A stretch of 64,000 bases of DNA from Macrolepiota albuminosa (taxonomy: Eukaryota > Basidiomycota > Agaricomycetes > Agaricales > Agaricaceae). The stretch is from positions 1,364,001 through 1,428,000 of the forward strand of contig JAMWFC010000053.1 of assembly GCA_027475525.1 (NCBI GenBank), given 5' to 3'. The notes under the pieces were generated by a model. That model searched no databases and was not told the DNA's origin. It was given only the letters and a program-made list of their open reading frames with translations. The position numbers were made by a program, and so were the translations under genes. This document shows positions 46,055-57,644 of the stretch, one piece after another (positions within the stretch are counted from its first letter, which is position 1; each line of letters starts with the position of its first letter).

Positions 46055-46924
46055 GTCGTCTACAAATTCGTTGAACCCACCAAATTTCCCAGAGGAGGTA
46101 CACTTCAATGGGACAAACTACCTAACATTCAAAAATTGAGTCCTGATCATAGCAAGGGCACATGGCACCCAAGGGTATCTGGATGGATCAATCACAAAAC
46201 CCAAAACCACCATTGATAAAGACAAAAAAGAGGATCCCAAAACAGAGTACAAGCCTACTGAATGGTCATCAAGAAACCCATCTCTGGAGGAATGCAAGGA
46301 GAGAGATGCATGGACATTGGGATTAATCAGTTACAATACCAAAAACCCTGTCAGACTGGGTATTCAAATGGATGGTACAGCAGTGGAAGCCTGGAAAGCA
46401 CTTACAGACAATTATGGAGTATTTTCTGAGATCACAGCAATGAACACTGAAAAATGACTATGTGCAATGGAATTCACTGAGGCATGGATTTTCTCAAACA
46501 TGTGGAAGACATGAGAAAAAAGTGGAGATTAGCTGTGGAAAAGGGAGCTAAAGTTGACAATGCAACTTTCTGCACTATCCTCATGGTGTTGCTACCAGAA
46601 TCCTGGAATGCTGTAGTAGCAGGATGTTACTCCATGAGAGAAATAAAGGATGTAGTCACAGCACTCACCATCCACTGGGACTGTCTTGTATTACAGAAGC
46701 AGAAAGCTGGAGTATTTATGATGGCCCTCAAAGTGCAGGCAAAACCAAAACTAGTCTGTGTAAATCCAAGCTGTAAGCAAATAGGACATGCAATTGAAAA
46801 TTGTTACTGGAAGGGTGGAGAAAAGAAGGGACAATTTCCTTCTAAATTTTGGAACAAAATGAAGACAGCAAAATCTACATCTACCAAGACAGCCTTTTCT
46901 TTCTTCCCAGCCAACATAGAATGA
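46055..46924 (+). pseudogene. Cop-J gag relic
   Basis: Starts MSSTNSLNPPNFPEEVHF (about 46055) with FNGTNYLTFKN, then TKNPVRLGIQMDGTAVEAWK (about 46338) and a zinc knuckle CVNPSCKQIGHAIENCYWKGG (about 46759). The same order is seen in Cop-1 gag. At least three stops or shifts. Confidence 0.75.
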
Positions 46925-47213
46925 ACCACAAACTAAAAACACCACAACCTATGCCACTTACATGAAGAAATTTTCTTCTAGAGTGGCTATATAAGAAGCA
47001 GAGAAGCTGATAAAGTTTGACAGGTTTGAACTAAGCATGAATAGCTGAAAACTAAGGATCAGAAGACTCAAAAAAATGTAACAGAGTTACAGTAGAGAAG
47101 TTCTCAGTCCTTAGTCACACAAGTGAATCAGACTGGTGTCTAGATTGCAACTATATAAATAAAAGAACAAGAACTAGCTAAATAAGTAACAACAATGACT
47201 ATAAGTGCAATGC

Positions 47214-47600
47214 TGATAGCTTCTACTCAGGCTGAGCACATCTAGGGACACTATAGGCCCACCAACACTTGTCAGCCTGGAGACTCAAGTGACCTTTGGG
47301 AATAGGACATCTCTGGCTTTGGCACCACAGTACAGGTTTCACTTACCAGTCTCAAATACTATTTACCAGCCATTCAGCATCCACCATTTATTGGCTTCAA
47401 AGATTCAAGAGGCTCAGAACTCAGAATGCTAGTGCAATGACAAGGAGGTGACTCTGACCAAACTCCGATCAATTCTGAAAGGGGTTAGCATTAGGGACTG
47501 CCATTTGTTGAGGTACCTCAATCAGAATCAATAATGACAAGACAGGATATACTAAAGCCCAACATTTCAACCTATCAGAAAATGATACAATGTTTAGCAC
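47214..47600 (+). mobile_element. partial LTR of family E
   Basis: Starts TGATAGCTTCTACTC and matches the first about 390 bp of the adjacent LTR-E, then breaks off at 47600 where the complete LTR begins. The missing right half does not reappear after 48618. Confidence 0.75.
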
Positions 47601-48618
47601 TGATAGGCTTCTACTTGGGCTGAGCGTATCAAGGAACACTATAGGCCTACCAACTCTTGTCAGTCTGGAGACTCAAGCAATCTTCTTGGACATAGGACAT
47701 CTCTGGCTTTGGCACTCCAATATAGGCTTTACTTACCAGTCTCAACCACCATTTATCAGCCATTCAGCACCTTCTATCTATTGACTTCAAGGACTCAGAA
47801 GGCTCAGAACTGATAATGCTAGCACAATAGTAGGGAGGTGACTCTGACCAAACTCTGATCAATTCTGAAAGTGGTTAGCATTAGGCACTGCTATTTGTTG
47901 AGGCACTTCAATCAGAAGTATAAAGAATCAATAATGATGAGACAGGATATACTTAAGCCCAACATTTCAACCTATCAAAAAATGGCACAATGTTTAGTGC
48001 TGGGATCAGCACTAACAGCATTTGTCAAGAATTTTCTGACCATACCCTGAAATAGCCTGGCCAATTAGAATTACATTAAAAAGTGAGCAGACTTATATAA
48101 TTCTAAGTAGTTTTAGAGTCGCTATGGCCAATAGGCTGTAACATTATTAGCTGTAAACATGAGGAGAGGTGCTTATTGATAGCACTACAGATGGACTCAT
48201 TTCTAAAATACAATAGTGCATAGTATAAAAGACAGCTACTTATTGTGTAAATAACAACAAATTGTAACATATTGGAGCACTCAGTTACTCTCAGTGTTCA
48301 AATTGCACTAGCTTGACCTAACTTTGTCATCAAGTTAAACACTAGCATTGTCTATATCGTCTTTGTCATTTGCAGTGCCACCTATGAGCACATCTTGTTA
48401 TGCTATTTCTTCTCTTTATAATATCTTTGCCTGAGCTATAGCACTTACAGTTTGCTAGGTAGCATCTAGGGCACTATTATCTAGTGCATTGTCCTATCAT
48501 ATTTGCTTGAGCACACCAGGACCTTGTCAAAACTCCTTATATACTATGTATGCCAGGCACTGGAAACAGCACTGTACTGTGTAATGTCCAGTGCACTCAA
48601 CCACAGTTGGCATCATCA
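47601..48618 (+). mobile_element. LTR of family E, probably the 5' LTR of the gypsy relic that follows
   Basis: TGATAGGCTTC to GGCATCATCA, 1018 bp. It is followed by ttttggagcccactgcaagg, whose tggagcccactg could be a tRNA-type primer site, and then by a gypsy gag. This is the only LTR-E followed by internal sequence. Confidence 0.75.
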
Positions 48619-50308
48619 TTTTGGAGCCCACTGCAAGGGGTTTTGTTAAGACAGAATTTTACCAGAAACTTGAGCCCAGTGACAGCACCGCTTTCTGTTG
48701 AAAAGCATGTTTAAACTACTCAGCACTAACTCACCTTATTTACCAGGCACACTACCAAGGCAGACTTTAGATCAGGAGCTTGAGGCTGCTTCAAATAGCT
48801 TAGTCAAAAGCTTTTTTCTGTTTTCCTGACCATTTAAATATTTAGCAGATGAAAACCACATGCTGCTCACACTCTTAGAGGAGTTATTTAGGAGTTAGGT
48901 CATTATCACCAGAGCCTAGTAACTCAGCATTACTTGAATCTGTACCTGTTACATCAACACCAAGCAACACTAGCATCATCACCACCATTCCTACTTTGAC
49001 CAACATACCCATTATTATAGAGCAGGCAAATATTCAGTCTATGCCATTCATAAATCATTTCTCATCACCAAAATGGGACAAAACCAAGCTTTGTGAGCTA
49101 ACACAGTATTTTTGAGAATTGGAATACTTGCTATGCAACTGTTGTATTACAGACAACATACAAATGAAGGAGTACACTGCCAGATATGTCTCATACAATA
49201 CTACAGAATCCTGGACAGAATTTACTGAGTTCCAAGAATTAACAGACAGTCCAGCACCAAGGCCATTTATCTACAAAGAATAGAAAATGGCAATCATTTG
49301 TTTATATTCTGACACTGAAGAAGCTATATGCTATATAGTGATGAAGATTCAGAAATTAGTTCAGAACACTTTCACGACTGGAATCTATACATTGGACATG
49401 CCATTGACTTACTATTGTGACTTCCAGCAAATTGTAAAATAGGTAGTAATAGCTGGTATATAATGGAAAATTATATAGAAATAAGGAGCAATGACTATTT
49501 CAACAATGTATTCTGACCTTACTATGGCCTAGAATAGCGCATTGCTTAGAAATTTTAATGCCTAAACATCATCTGAAGAAACTCTATTATATAGATCAGA
49601 TATTTGAAGCAAGAAAGTAAATGCTAAAGAGTACAGATACCAGCATACTATTGCAATGACCTACCAGTGCAGACAATGGAGAGATGGCATCCATGTCAGG
49701 TTTGCCAGCTTCTAGCACTACCAATAGTCAAATGGGATTCATTAAAAAGGAGAATCTGAAGAATACAGTTGATACTGCTGTTGCCAATATTATGAATAAG
49801 CTGGAAACTTTGATCTTGACTAGCTTTATGGTATCTAGAAACAACATGCAGACAGGATTTTGCTATTTCAGAGGATGATGCACTATACTTGAGTAGTACA
49901 TATGTCAAAGAAGAGTGTGCTAGGGTGTGGATGGCAAAATAGTCCTACTCTTGGGTACTAACATTCCCAATTATCTGGAACATAAGACTTTCCAAGGTTA
50001 TATTAATGAATGGCACCATCACAATCCAGAGAATCTAACATTCCCAATTATCTGGAACATAAGACTTTCCAAGGTTATATTAATGAATGGCACCATCACA
50101 ATCCAGAGAATCTAGCATCTGGCAACTTGAATGGTGCAACCCCAACTGAAGCAGAATCAACTTCTCAACAGGTGTTAATTCATAAGGTACTTCAGCTTAA
50201 TGCTGTTAACAAACAACCAACTTTGTCTTAAAAAAAGAGAATCAAAACACTAGAGAGGAAGTTAAAGTTGCTAAAGAATCAGATCTTCAACAGTATAGAG
50301 ACTAAAAA
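48619..50308 (+). pseudogene. gypsy (family E) gag relic
   Basis: Capsid-type segments IEQANIQSMPFINHF (about 49018), FSSPKWDKTKLCELTQYF, ESWTEFTEFQELTDS (about 49210) and YTLDMPLTYYCDFQQIVK, then GTNIPNYLEHKTFQGYINEW (about 49954) from the post-zinc-knuckle part. The order matches gag of basidiomycete Ty3/gypsy elements as I know them. Frequent stops. A 77-bp duplication lies at 49958-50111. It is interrupted at 50309 by a solo Gyp1 LTR. Confidence 0.7.
49958..50111. repeat. 77-bp exact tandem duplication (gypsy E gag relic)
   Basis: Units from 49958 and 50035. Confidence 0.95.
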
Positions 50309-51179
50309 TGTCACGACCCCTCCCCCCCAGAACCTCCCCGGGACACCCCCGGAGCCCCGCCCGGGAACCTCTTCCGTCAATCCCACAGCGCACCCCGCCT
50401 CCACAGCTGCCGACGCCGCCATCACACGCATCAACGATCGCCATCAGCCAGCCCCCCTGGGACCCCTGCATCACGGACCCTGGGATCAACCGCCATCAAC
50501 GATCAGATCACGCAGCTCGCATCCAGCCATCATGCATCACGCCCCACGCATCACGACTCCCTCCGCGCCAATTGATTGCATGTCCCCACACGCGCGATCC
50601 CGGTATACAGTCCCTGACCGCTACTCAATGACCCCCGGAACTCATCCCAGACACCCTGGAATCCCGAGACACGATCCGTAGTACTTATAGTGTAGTTCTC
50701 CGCTGTATTCACTAGTCTTGATATTACATACACTGTTACTTTGCTTTACTTTGGTTATTGCGTACCCTCTTGTTTGACTGGTACGCCTTGATTGGTACGC
50801 TTCAACTGGCACGCCTTAGTATTTGCGTGCTCTAAGCTTTGGTACGCACTTCACGACTCTTGATTTACTAACTTGGTCTCGTCTTAGAACCTCCGATTCA
50901 CGACTCGACCCCCTCTAGCTCTCAGTTACCTCTAACCCAAAACCCCCGGACTCTAGTCCCCTCTCCTGGGATTACCCCTGTCCTCGTCTTGAACCCCGGA
51001 GTCCTAGCCCTGGAGTTCCAGACACCCGAGTATTCGTAGGTCAAGGGATTACCCCTGTCCTCGTCTTGAACCCCGGAGTCCTAGCCCTGGAGTTCCAGAC
51101 ACCCGAGTATTCGTAGGTCAAGTCCGCATCGTAAGGGTGTTGCTTTCCCGGAAAGCCCCCGACTCAGCAGAACCTGACA
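50309..51179 (+). mobile_element. solo LTR of the Gyp1 family, direct
   Basis: TGTCACGACC to AACCTGACA, 871 bp with one 77-bp duplication. Target duplication aaaaa on both sides. It differs from the Gyp1 LTRs at many sites, so it is an older insertion. Confidence 0.9.
50968..51121. repeat. 77-bp exact tandem duplication (solo Gyp1 LTR)
   Basis: Units from 50968 and 51045. Both Gyp1 LTRs have this segment once. Confidence 0.95.
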
Positions 51180-51184
51180 AAAAA

Positions 51185-51970
51185 GAGCAAGCAGCCATTA
51201 AAGAAATATAGACCCACAGATGCTATGACAGAACTGGCACCAGCAAAACCTTTGACTTCTAGTGCTAAAAACGACACATTTGATACAATTAAGATGTCTG
51301 CCATGACCAAATCCCCACTGCACCTTTATTTAGGCCTTGCTGGTAACTACACCCTGCCAGTCAATAAGAACTTTGGAGCATCAGACAAGCCTATGAGGAG
51401 CTATTAACTGATGGCATCTATCTACAATTTGGAAAAGTCTAAGAAAGTCTTCAATCACATTATGAAAATTTAAGTCACACTATTGGTTGAAGAGCTATGC
51501 AATGTGGCACCCAATATTAGGAACCAAATGCATATGGCTGTTACCCCTTGATGAAATGTAGCTAACAATATAACAGCCATAGACAAATGCAACAACATGC
51601 TACCAGAATTTGCATATATCACAGAGGCAGTAGCAATAAAGACAGTAAAAGTGACTGAACTACCAAAAGAAGCTATGTTAGTTGATTCAGTTGAAAGCTA
51701 CTTAAAATTGCTAAGGTCTGATAACAATTCCACCATTCTATGCCATTTAATTGATCATGTTAACAATAGATGGAAAAAGCAAGATAGAATTTATTATAGA
51801 TAGTTGATCACAGATACAACACATCTGAGTCTCTGGATATAACAAACATGCCATAGCATTGTGGAACAACCTCATTTTGATGTCAGACAAGCATTGTTCA
51901 AGGTGGTAGATAGTGATGAGAGTTGCTGAAGTGAAGTGCCCTACTCAGTATTCTGGTCTAAATGTGTTAC
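51185..51970 (+). pseudogene. gypsy (family E) gag end and integrase fragment
   Basis: The first part continues gag (LVEELCNVAPNIRNQMHM, about 51485). After about 51800 the reading becomes integrase (HSIVEQPHFDVRQALFKVVD, about 51855), so protease, RT and RNase H are mostly missing. It is interrupted at 51971. Confidence 0.6.
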
Positions 51971-52771
51971 TGTTAGGTTCTGCTGATTTGGGGGCTTTCT
52001 GAAAAAGCAATGCCTTTACAAGACAGACTTGATCTACATGTACTTGGATATCTGGAGCTCTGAACTGTGCTCCAGGGTTCAAAACATAAAACAAGGGATA
52101 CCTAGGGTCAGGGACTTAGTCCAGAGATTGGGGAAGTCAAAGGGGGTTTTGGAGTTAAGGTCGAATTGAGAACTGGGGGTTCTAGGATGAGACTGGAGTT
52201 AGTAAACTTAAGTTGCAAAGTGCGTACCAATCTCAGAAATATGCATGCCAGTCAAGTGTGCTAGTCAAGCATGCCAGTCAATGCATACCAGTCAATCAAA
52301 GAGGCATGCAAACAGTAAGTGTAATATCAAGACTAGCATAAAACAAGGTGACTACTGACTATAAGTACTGCAGGAGGCTGCTCTGGGGGTTTGAGGGTGT
52401 CCTGGGATGTTTAAGACGGTTCTCAGGAATGAATGAGCAGTAGTGAGTAGATGAGAGACTATATACTAGGGATTGCACATGTGGAATGTGCAATCAATTG
52501 GTGTGGAGGGAATGTTGTGATGTGTGATGCATGATAGCCAGGGTGATTGGCATAATCCAATTGTTGATTGCAGGGTGGTGGCTATGCTGGCAGGTAATGC
52601 CAGGGTCTGTAATGCAGGGCTATCAGGAGATGTGCATGATGGCAGGTTTGATGTGCATGATGGCAGTACCAGCAGTTGTGATGGTGGGAGTTGTGTTGTG
52701 GAGTCAGTGAGGAGGTTCTAGATAGGATTCTGGGGGTGTCCTAGAGTGGTTCTAAATGAGGAGTCATAACA
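51971..52771 (-). mobile_element. solo LTR of the Gyp1 family, inverted and old
   Basis: Begins tgttaggttctgctgattt and ends gaggagtcataaca, the reverse complement of a Gyp1 LTR with heavy C-to-T and G-to-A change. Target duplication gttac (51966-51970, 52772-52776). Its CpG content is visibly lower than in the Gyp1 LTRs. Confidence 0.85.
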
Positions 52772-52779
52772 GTTACCAT

Positions 52780-54784
52780 TGATGATGCAAACTGTGGTTG
52801 GATGCACTGGATGTTATTCAGTACAATGCCATCTCCAGTGCCTGACATGCACAGTGTGAGAAGAGTTCCAACAGAGTCCCAGTATGCTCAAGCAAATATG
52901 ATAAGACAATGTGCTAAATAATAGTGCCTCAGATGCTACCTAGCAAACTGTAAGCACTGTAGCTTAGGCAAAAATATCATAAAGCAAAAGAATAGCACAA
53001 CAAAATGTGCCCATAGGTGGCACCATAAACAACAAAGACAATATAGACAATGCTAGCACCCAATGATAGGACCCCATACAGGATCAGCGCATCAACGGCA
53101 GGCAACAGCAATGCGGCACCGACTCAGGATACCTTAGCGCACACTAATTAACCAATTTTGGCAATATTTGACGGCCACGCACAGCAAGAAGCAGATCCAA
53201 TCAATGATAGCACCGACGGCAGACAGAATGACAACTGACAGATGGCATCAGTCACTGATGACAGCGCTTAGCGAGAAGCCTGATGATCTATCAGAAACTG
53301 ATGGACAGCTTGGTGTTTGACCTTGGTGGCTGACATCGCTTAGCGCCTCAATTTGCCGCCTGACATCGCTAAGCATTTTGGACAGACAGAAGGGTGATGG
53401 ATTGATGGTTTAGCACCGCAATCTGCTGCCTGGCATTGCTAAGGGTTTTGAATGGATGGTAGGGATCTGAAACCGTTGGAGCTACCCCTATGAAATTTTC
53501 TAGTTAACCGCACTTTGGCAATGGTTAGTCACTGGCGACGGTGAACTTCTTGTAGTATAAAAAGTACTTACCGACTTGTACATACCCATCAAACAAGAGA
53601 CCAGAGTTTCCTGCTCCCTTTTTGTCAGCCTCCCTTATGCTCGAGATCTCATTTACAGTTGGCAACATCGAACTCATCGGCAGTTGCAGACTATTGCCAG
53701 CCTTCGACCTATTCATGCCTTGCAGCTATGGCAGGCATTAACGACGCTTAGACTTCGCTAAGCTTACCGTGTTCTTTGCCGCTCCCCTTGCCGTGTTCAC
53801 TTACCGCTTCTTTCATAGGCGCTTTACCTTAGCGCTTTACACTTGCCGACCCTCTTACCGACTTTTCCTCATTTTTACAGGCATGTTCTCTGGGACCTGC
53901 CTGGGACTCCTCACATCACTTATAGCACGCCCAATGCAAGCTTTTGGTACAGTAACACTATAGTTATATTTGTTACTGACCAAACTTTGAGCGTCATCAC
54001 CAACTTAGTAACAAAGTCAGGTCAGGCTAGCACAATTTGAATGCTGAGAGTAACTGAGTGCTCAATGGGTTATAATTTGTTGTTATTTATATGTGATGTA
54101 GCTATCTTTTATACTATGTGCTACTATATTTTCAAAATGAGTCTATCTGTGACACTACTAATTAGTGTCTCTTCTTGTGATTACAGCTAATGGTAACCTG
54201 TTGATGGTGACTGGCAGCACATGTATGATAGTGACCAACAACATTACAGCCTATTGGCCACAGAAACTCTAAAACTACTTAGAATTGTACAAGTCTGCTC
54301 ACTTTTAATATAATTCTGACTGGCCAGGCCACTCCAGAGTATGGTCAGAAAATTCTTGACAGATGCTATGAGCACTAATGTCAGTACTAAACATTGTATC
54401 ATTTTCTGATAGGTTAAAATGTCAGGCTTAAGTATATTATGTCTTATCATCATTAATTTTTTATACTTCTGATTGAGGTGCCTCAACAAATAGCAGTGCC
54501 TAATGCTAGCCCCTTTTAGAATTGATCAGGGTTTGGTCAGAGGCACCTCCCTGTTGTTGTGCTAGTGTTATGAGTTCTGAGCCTGCTGAATTCTTGAAGT
54601 CAATGGATAGTGGGTGCTAAATGTTTGATAAATAGTTGATGAGACTGGTAAGTAAAGTCTGTATTGGGGATGCCAAAGCCAGAAATGATCTATGTCCAAG
54701 AAGATTGCTCAAGTTCCTAGTATGACAAGTGTTGGTAGGCCTCTAGTGTCCCTTGATGTGCTTAGTCTGAATAAAAGCCTATTA
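52780..54784 (-). mobile_element. solo LTR of family E, inverted, containing LTR-A copy 2
   Basis: Starts tgatgatgcaaactg and ends gcctatta. Target duplication ccat (52776-52779, 54785-54788). LTR-A occupies 53064-53999. The insertion point overlaps by one base the target duplication of the preceding Gyp1 LTR. Confidence 0.85.
53064..53999 (+). mobile_element. solo LTR of family A, copy 2, inside the inverted LTR-E
   Basis: TGATAGGACC to GCGTCATCA, 936 bp, 4-bp target duplication ccaa (53060-53063, 54000-54003). Removing it rejoins the LTR-E sequence. Confidence 0.92.
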
Positions 54785-54929
54785 CCATATAAAAGAGGAT
54801 GGGTTGCTCTCCTTACTATGCTGCAAATAGCACTCACCCCCTACTTTCAGCTGATATTGTTGAAGCAACTTATTTACAACCTCCACTAAACTTAGTACTC
54901 TCCTCCACTAATATAATAGCAAGGTGTGC
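54785..54929 (+). pseudogene. gypsy (family E) integrase fragment
   Basis: KRMGCSPYYAANSTHPLLSA then DIVEATYLQPP (about 54792-54890). In gypsy integrases the segment TGYSPYYAAHGxxPLLPFDL precedes the C-terminal part. It continues the reading left at 51970. Confidence 0.75.
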
Positions 54930-55840
54930 TGATAGGACTCCATACAGGATCAGCGCATCAATGGCAGGCTACAGCAATGCAGCACTGGCTCAGGATATCT
55001 TAGCGTGCGCTAATTAACCAATTTTGGCAATATTTGACAGCCACGTACGGCAAGAAGCAGATCCGATCAATGATAGCGCCAATGGCAGCAAGAATGACAA
55101 CTGACAGATGGAATCAGTCACTGACAACAGCGCTTGGAAAGAAGACTGACAATCTATCAAAAACTGACAGACAGCTTGGCGTTTGACCTTGGCGTCTGAC
55201 ATCGCTTAGCACCTTGATTTGGCGCCTGACATCGCTAAGCATTTTGGACAGACAGAAGGGTGATGGATTGATGGTTTAGCATCGCGATCTGCTGTCTGGC
55301 GTCGCTAAGGGTCTTGAATGGACGGTAGGGATCTGAAACCGTTGGAGCTACCCCTATAAAATTTTCTAGTTTACTGCACTTTGGCGCTATTAGTCACTGG
55401 CGATGGTGAACTCCTTGTAGTATAAAAGTACTTACCGACTTGTACATACATCATCAGAGAACAGAGTTTCCTGCTCCCCTCACTCCAGTCTTCCTTATGA
55501 TCCAGACCTCAGTTATGGTCAGCAACGTCGAAGTCATTGGCAGTTGCAGACTATCGCTAAACCTTCGACCCACTCATGCCTTGACGATGCTTAGACCTCG
55601 CTAAGCTTACCGTGTTCTTGCTGCTAACATTGCCATGTTCACTTACCACTTCCTTCATAGGCGCTTTACCTTAGCGCTTGACACTTGCCGACCCCTTTAC
55701 TGACTTTACCTTATTTTATAGGTGCGTTCTCTGGGACCTGCCTGGTACTCCCCTCATCACTTTTAGCGTGCTCAACACAGGCTTTTGGTATGGTAACACT
55801 ATTAATATATTTGTTACTGACCAAACTTTGGGCGTCATCA
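54930..55840 (+). mobile_element. solo LTR of family A, copy 3
   Basis: TGATAGGACTCC to GCGTCATCA, 911 bp, target duplication gtgc on both sides (54926-54929, 55841-55844). Confidence 0.92.
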
Positions 55841-56157
55841 GTGCTATAGATCTACAACATTGTATAGAGGACCTCAAGTGCTTATACAAGATAGTATTTC
55901 AAGCACAATGACAGGTGGTACTACAATTTGAAAGCAAGTATAACACTACAATACAAGACTATAACTTTGCAACAGAAGTGCTAGTACTAATGCAAAACTC
56001 AAAAATTGAAGTTACACATACAAAAAGATGCAGCCTCAATATATAAGACCCCTTATTGTAGCTTCCTGCAATAGAAGAGGTGTCTATGTACTTTGCAAAT
56101 TGAATGGCTCAGTTTTGCACAGATTTGTAGTGGCATTTTGACTCATTCCCTACTTAG
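55841..56157 (+). pseudogene. gypsy (family E) integrase C-terminal relic
   Basis: Segments EDLKCLYKIVFQAQ, ATEVLVLMQNSKIE (about 55975) and LNGSVLHRFVVAF then IPYL follow the order of the C-terminal integrase region in basidiomycete gypsy elements. It ends at LTR-D copy 2. Confidence 0.6.
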
Positions 56158-57078
56158 TGATATGATGCTGTACCAGCAGTCAGGGACACACCATGCACCA
56201 GAAGTCAAAATAAACATCTAATTATGGGCTGAAAACTGTAAGCCTCCTGGTAGCAGTCTCAACAAAGATATATCTCCAAAACATCCCAATAAATACACAG
56301 AAAAGTACAGAACAAAGGGCAGGGACCAGCTCAAGCTATCCACTCAACAATAGTCCAACCACTGTAATGGGGAGGGGAAGCATGGAAGCTGGCAGAAGTG
56401 ACGAAATGGGATCAATTTGTGATGATCTAGATCAAGATCAGATCTGACAATGCCCCATTTGACATGACTGAAAGGAGAAAGGAAAAGAAGCATGGAGGGA
56501 TGTTAAAAGAAGCATGGAATGCAGAGAAGTGCTAAAAGGAGAAAGAAGGATCTATGAATAGAATTGTGCTAAATGGAGCTGAAGCAAATGGGGAAGTGGT
56601 AATCAGAGACATCTGGAGGAATGGTGGAACTGGTGGCACCAAAACATGCCTCCTTAAAGGGAAATTGGACTATCAAATATGTTCTGGAGGCTGGGGAGTT
56701 GACAACAAAAGAGTCATGTGTAGATAGTGGTCTGTGCACCAGAAAAACAGTATAAATAGCCCAAGTTTAGTAGAGAATAGACAGGCAATTGATAGGCAAA
56801 GGCTCAGTGGTTCCCAGGGAGTGAATCACCTAGGCTAGAGTTTATTGAACACCTCTTATTGGAAGTCTATTGGTAGACAAAGGCTTGGTGGTTCCCAGGG
56901 AGTGAACTACTTAGGCTGGAGTTTATTGAGAACCTTCTTCTGCATTGCAGGATATTTATTCTGTGAAGCACTCAATACATCAACCTTATCATCAAGCACC
57001 AGTGTGGATTAGAGGTCACTTTCTAAGACTTCAAGAAAGCCCCAGAACTATCAGTACTACTTGCAACCAAGTACTACA
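56158..57078 (+). mobile_element. LTR of family D, copy 2, with unmatched flanks
   Basis: TGATATGATG to AGTACTACA, 921 bp. The flanks are ttag and gcag, not a duplication. The left side is integrase of one gypsy, the right side RT of another. Confidence 0.88.
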
Positions 57079-57644
57079 GCAGTTCCTCATCACCTTCAGG
57101 ATTTTGAAGATATTTTCTCCAAGGTTTCATTTGACTCTCTACCAAAGTGCAAACAGTGAGACCATGCCATTGAGCTTACACCCAACGCTGAGTCTTCCAG
57201 CTGCAAGGTCTATTTCTTCTCTTCCAAAGAGCAAGATGAGTTCAATGCCTTCTTGCAGAAGAACTTAGACTCTGATCACATCTGCTCCTCAAAGTCTTCA
57301 ATGACCTCTCCAGTCTTCTTCATTAAGAAGAAGGATGGATCTCTATATCTGGTTCATGACTATTGACTCTTGAATGTGATTACTATAAAGAATTACTACC
57401 CCTTACCACTCATTTCTGAGCTTGTCAACAACCTCTGAGGTGCATGCTACTTCACCAAGTTGAATGTCTGCCAAGGCTACAACAATGTGCATCTGAGCTT
57501 GTCAACAACCTCTGAGGTGCATGCTACTTCACCAAGTTGAATGTCTGCCAAGGCTACAACAATGTGCACATCAAGGAAGGTGATGAGTGGAAAGCAGCAT
57601 TACAAACAAATCATGGATTTGGTGATGTTCTTTGGCCTCACTAA
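57079..57644 (+). pseudogene. Ty3/gypsy reverse transcriptase relic
   Basis: VPHHLQDFEDIFSKVSFDSL (about 57082), FIKKKDGSLYLVHDY, YYPLPLISELVNNL (about 57396), [13 protein letters not shown]. It contains a 77-bp duplication (57415-57568) and stops at the usual Arg positions. It is interrupted by LTR-D copy 3 inside FGLTN. Confidence 0.85.
57415..57568. repeat. 77-bp exact tandem duplication (gypsy RT relic)
   Basis: Units from 57415 and 57492. Confidence 0.95.

Larger units (their letters stand above)
45619..47010 (+). mobile_element. truncated Ty1/copia element (Cop-J): 5' LTR plus gag
   Basis: A probable LTR, 45619-45933 (TGTTGAGAAATC to TTCTACA, 315 bp), is followed by ggttataggcccc, a half-tRNA-type primer site like that of Cop-1, and then by a decayed copia gag. 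Sequence similarity stops after gag. No 3' LTR found. The LTR start is chosen by analogy with Cop-1. Confidence 0.7.
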
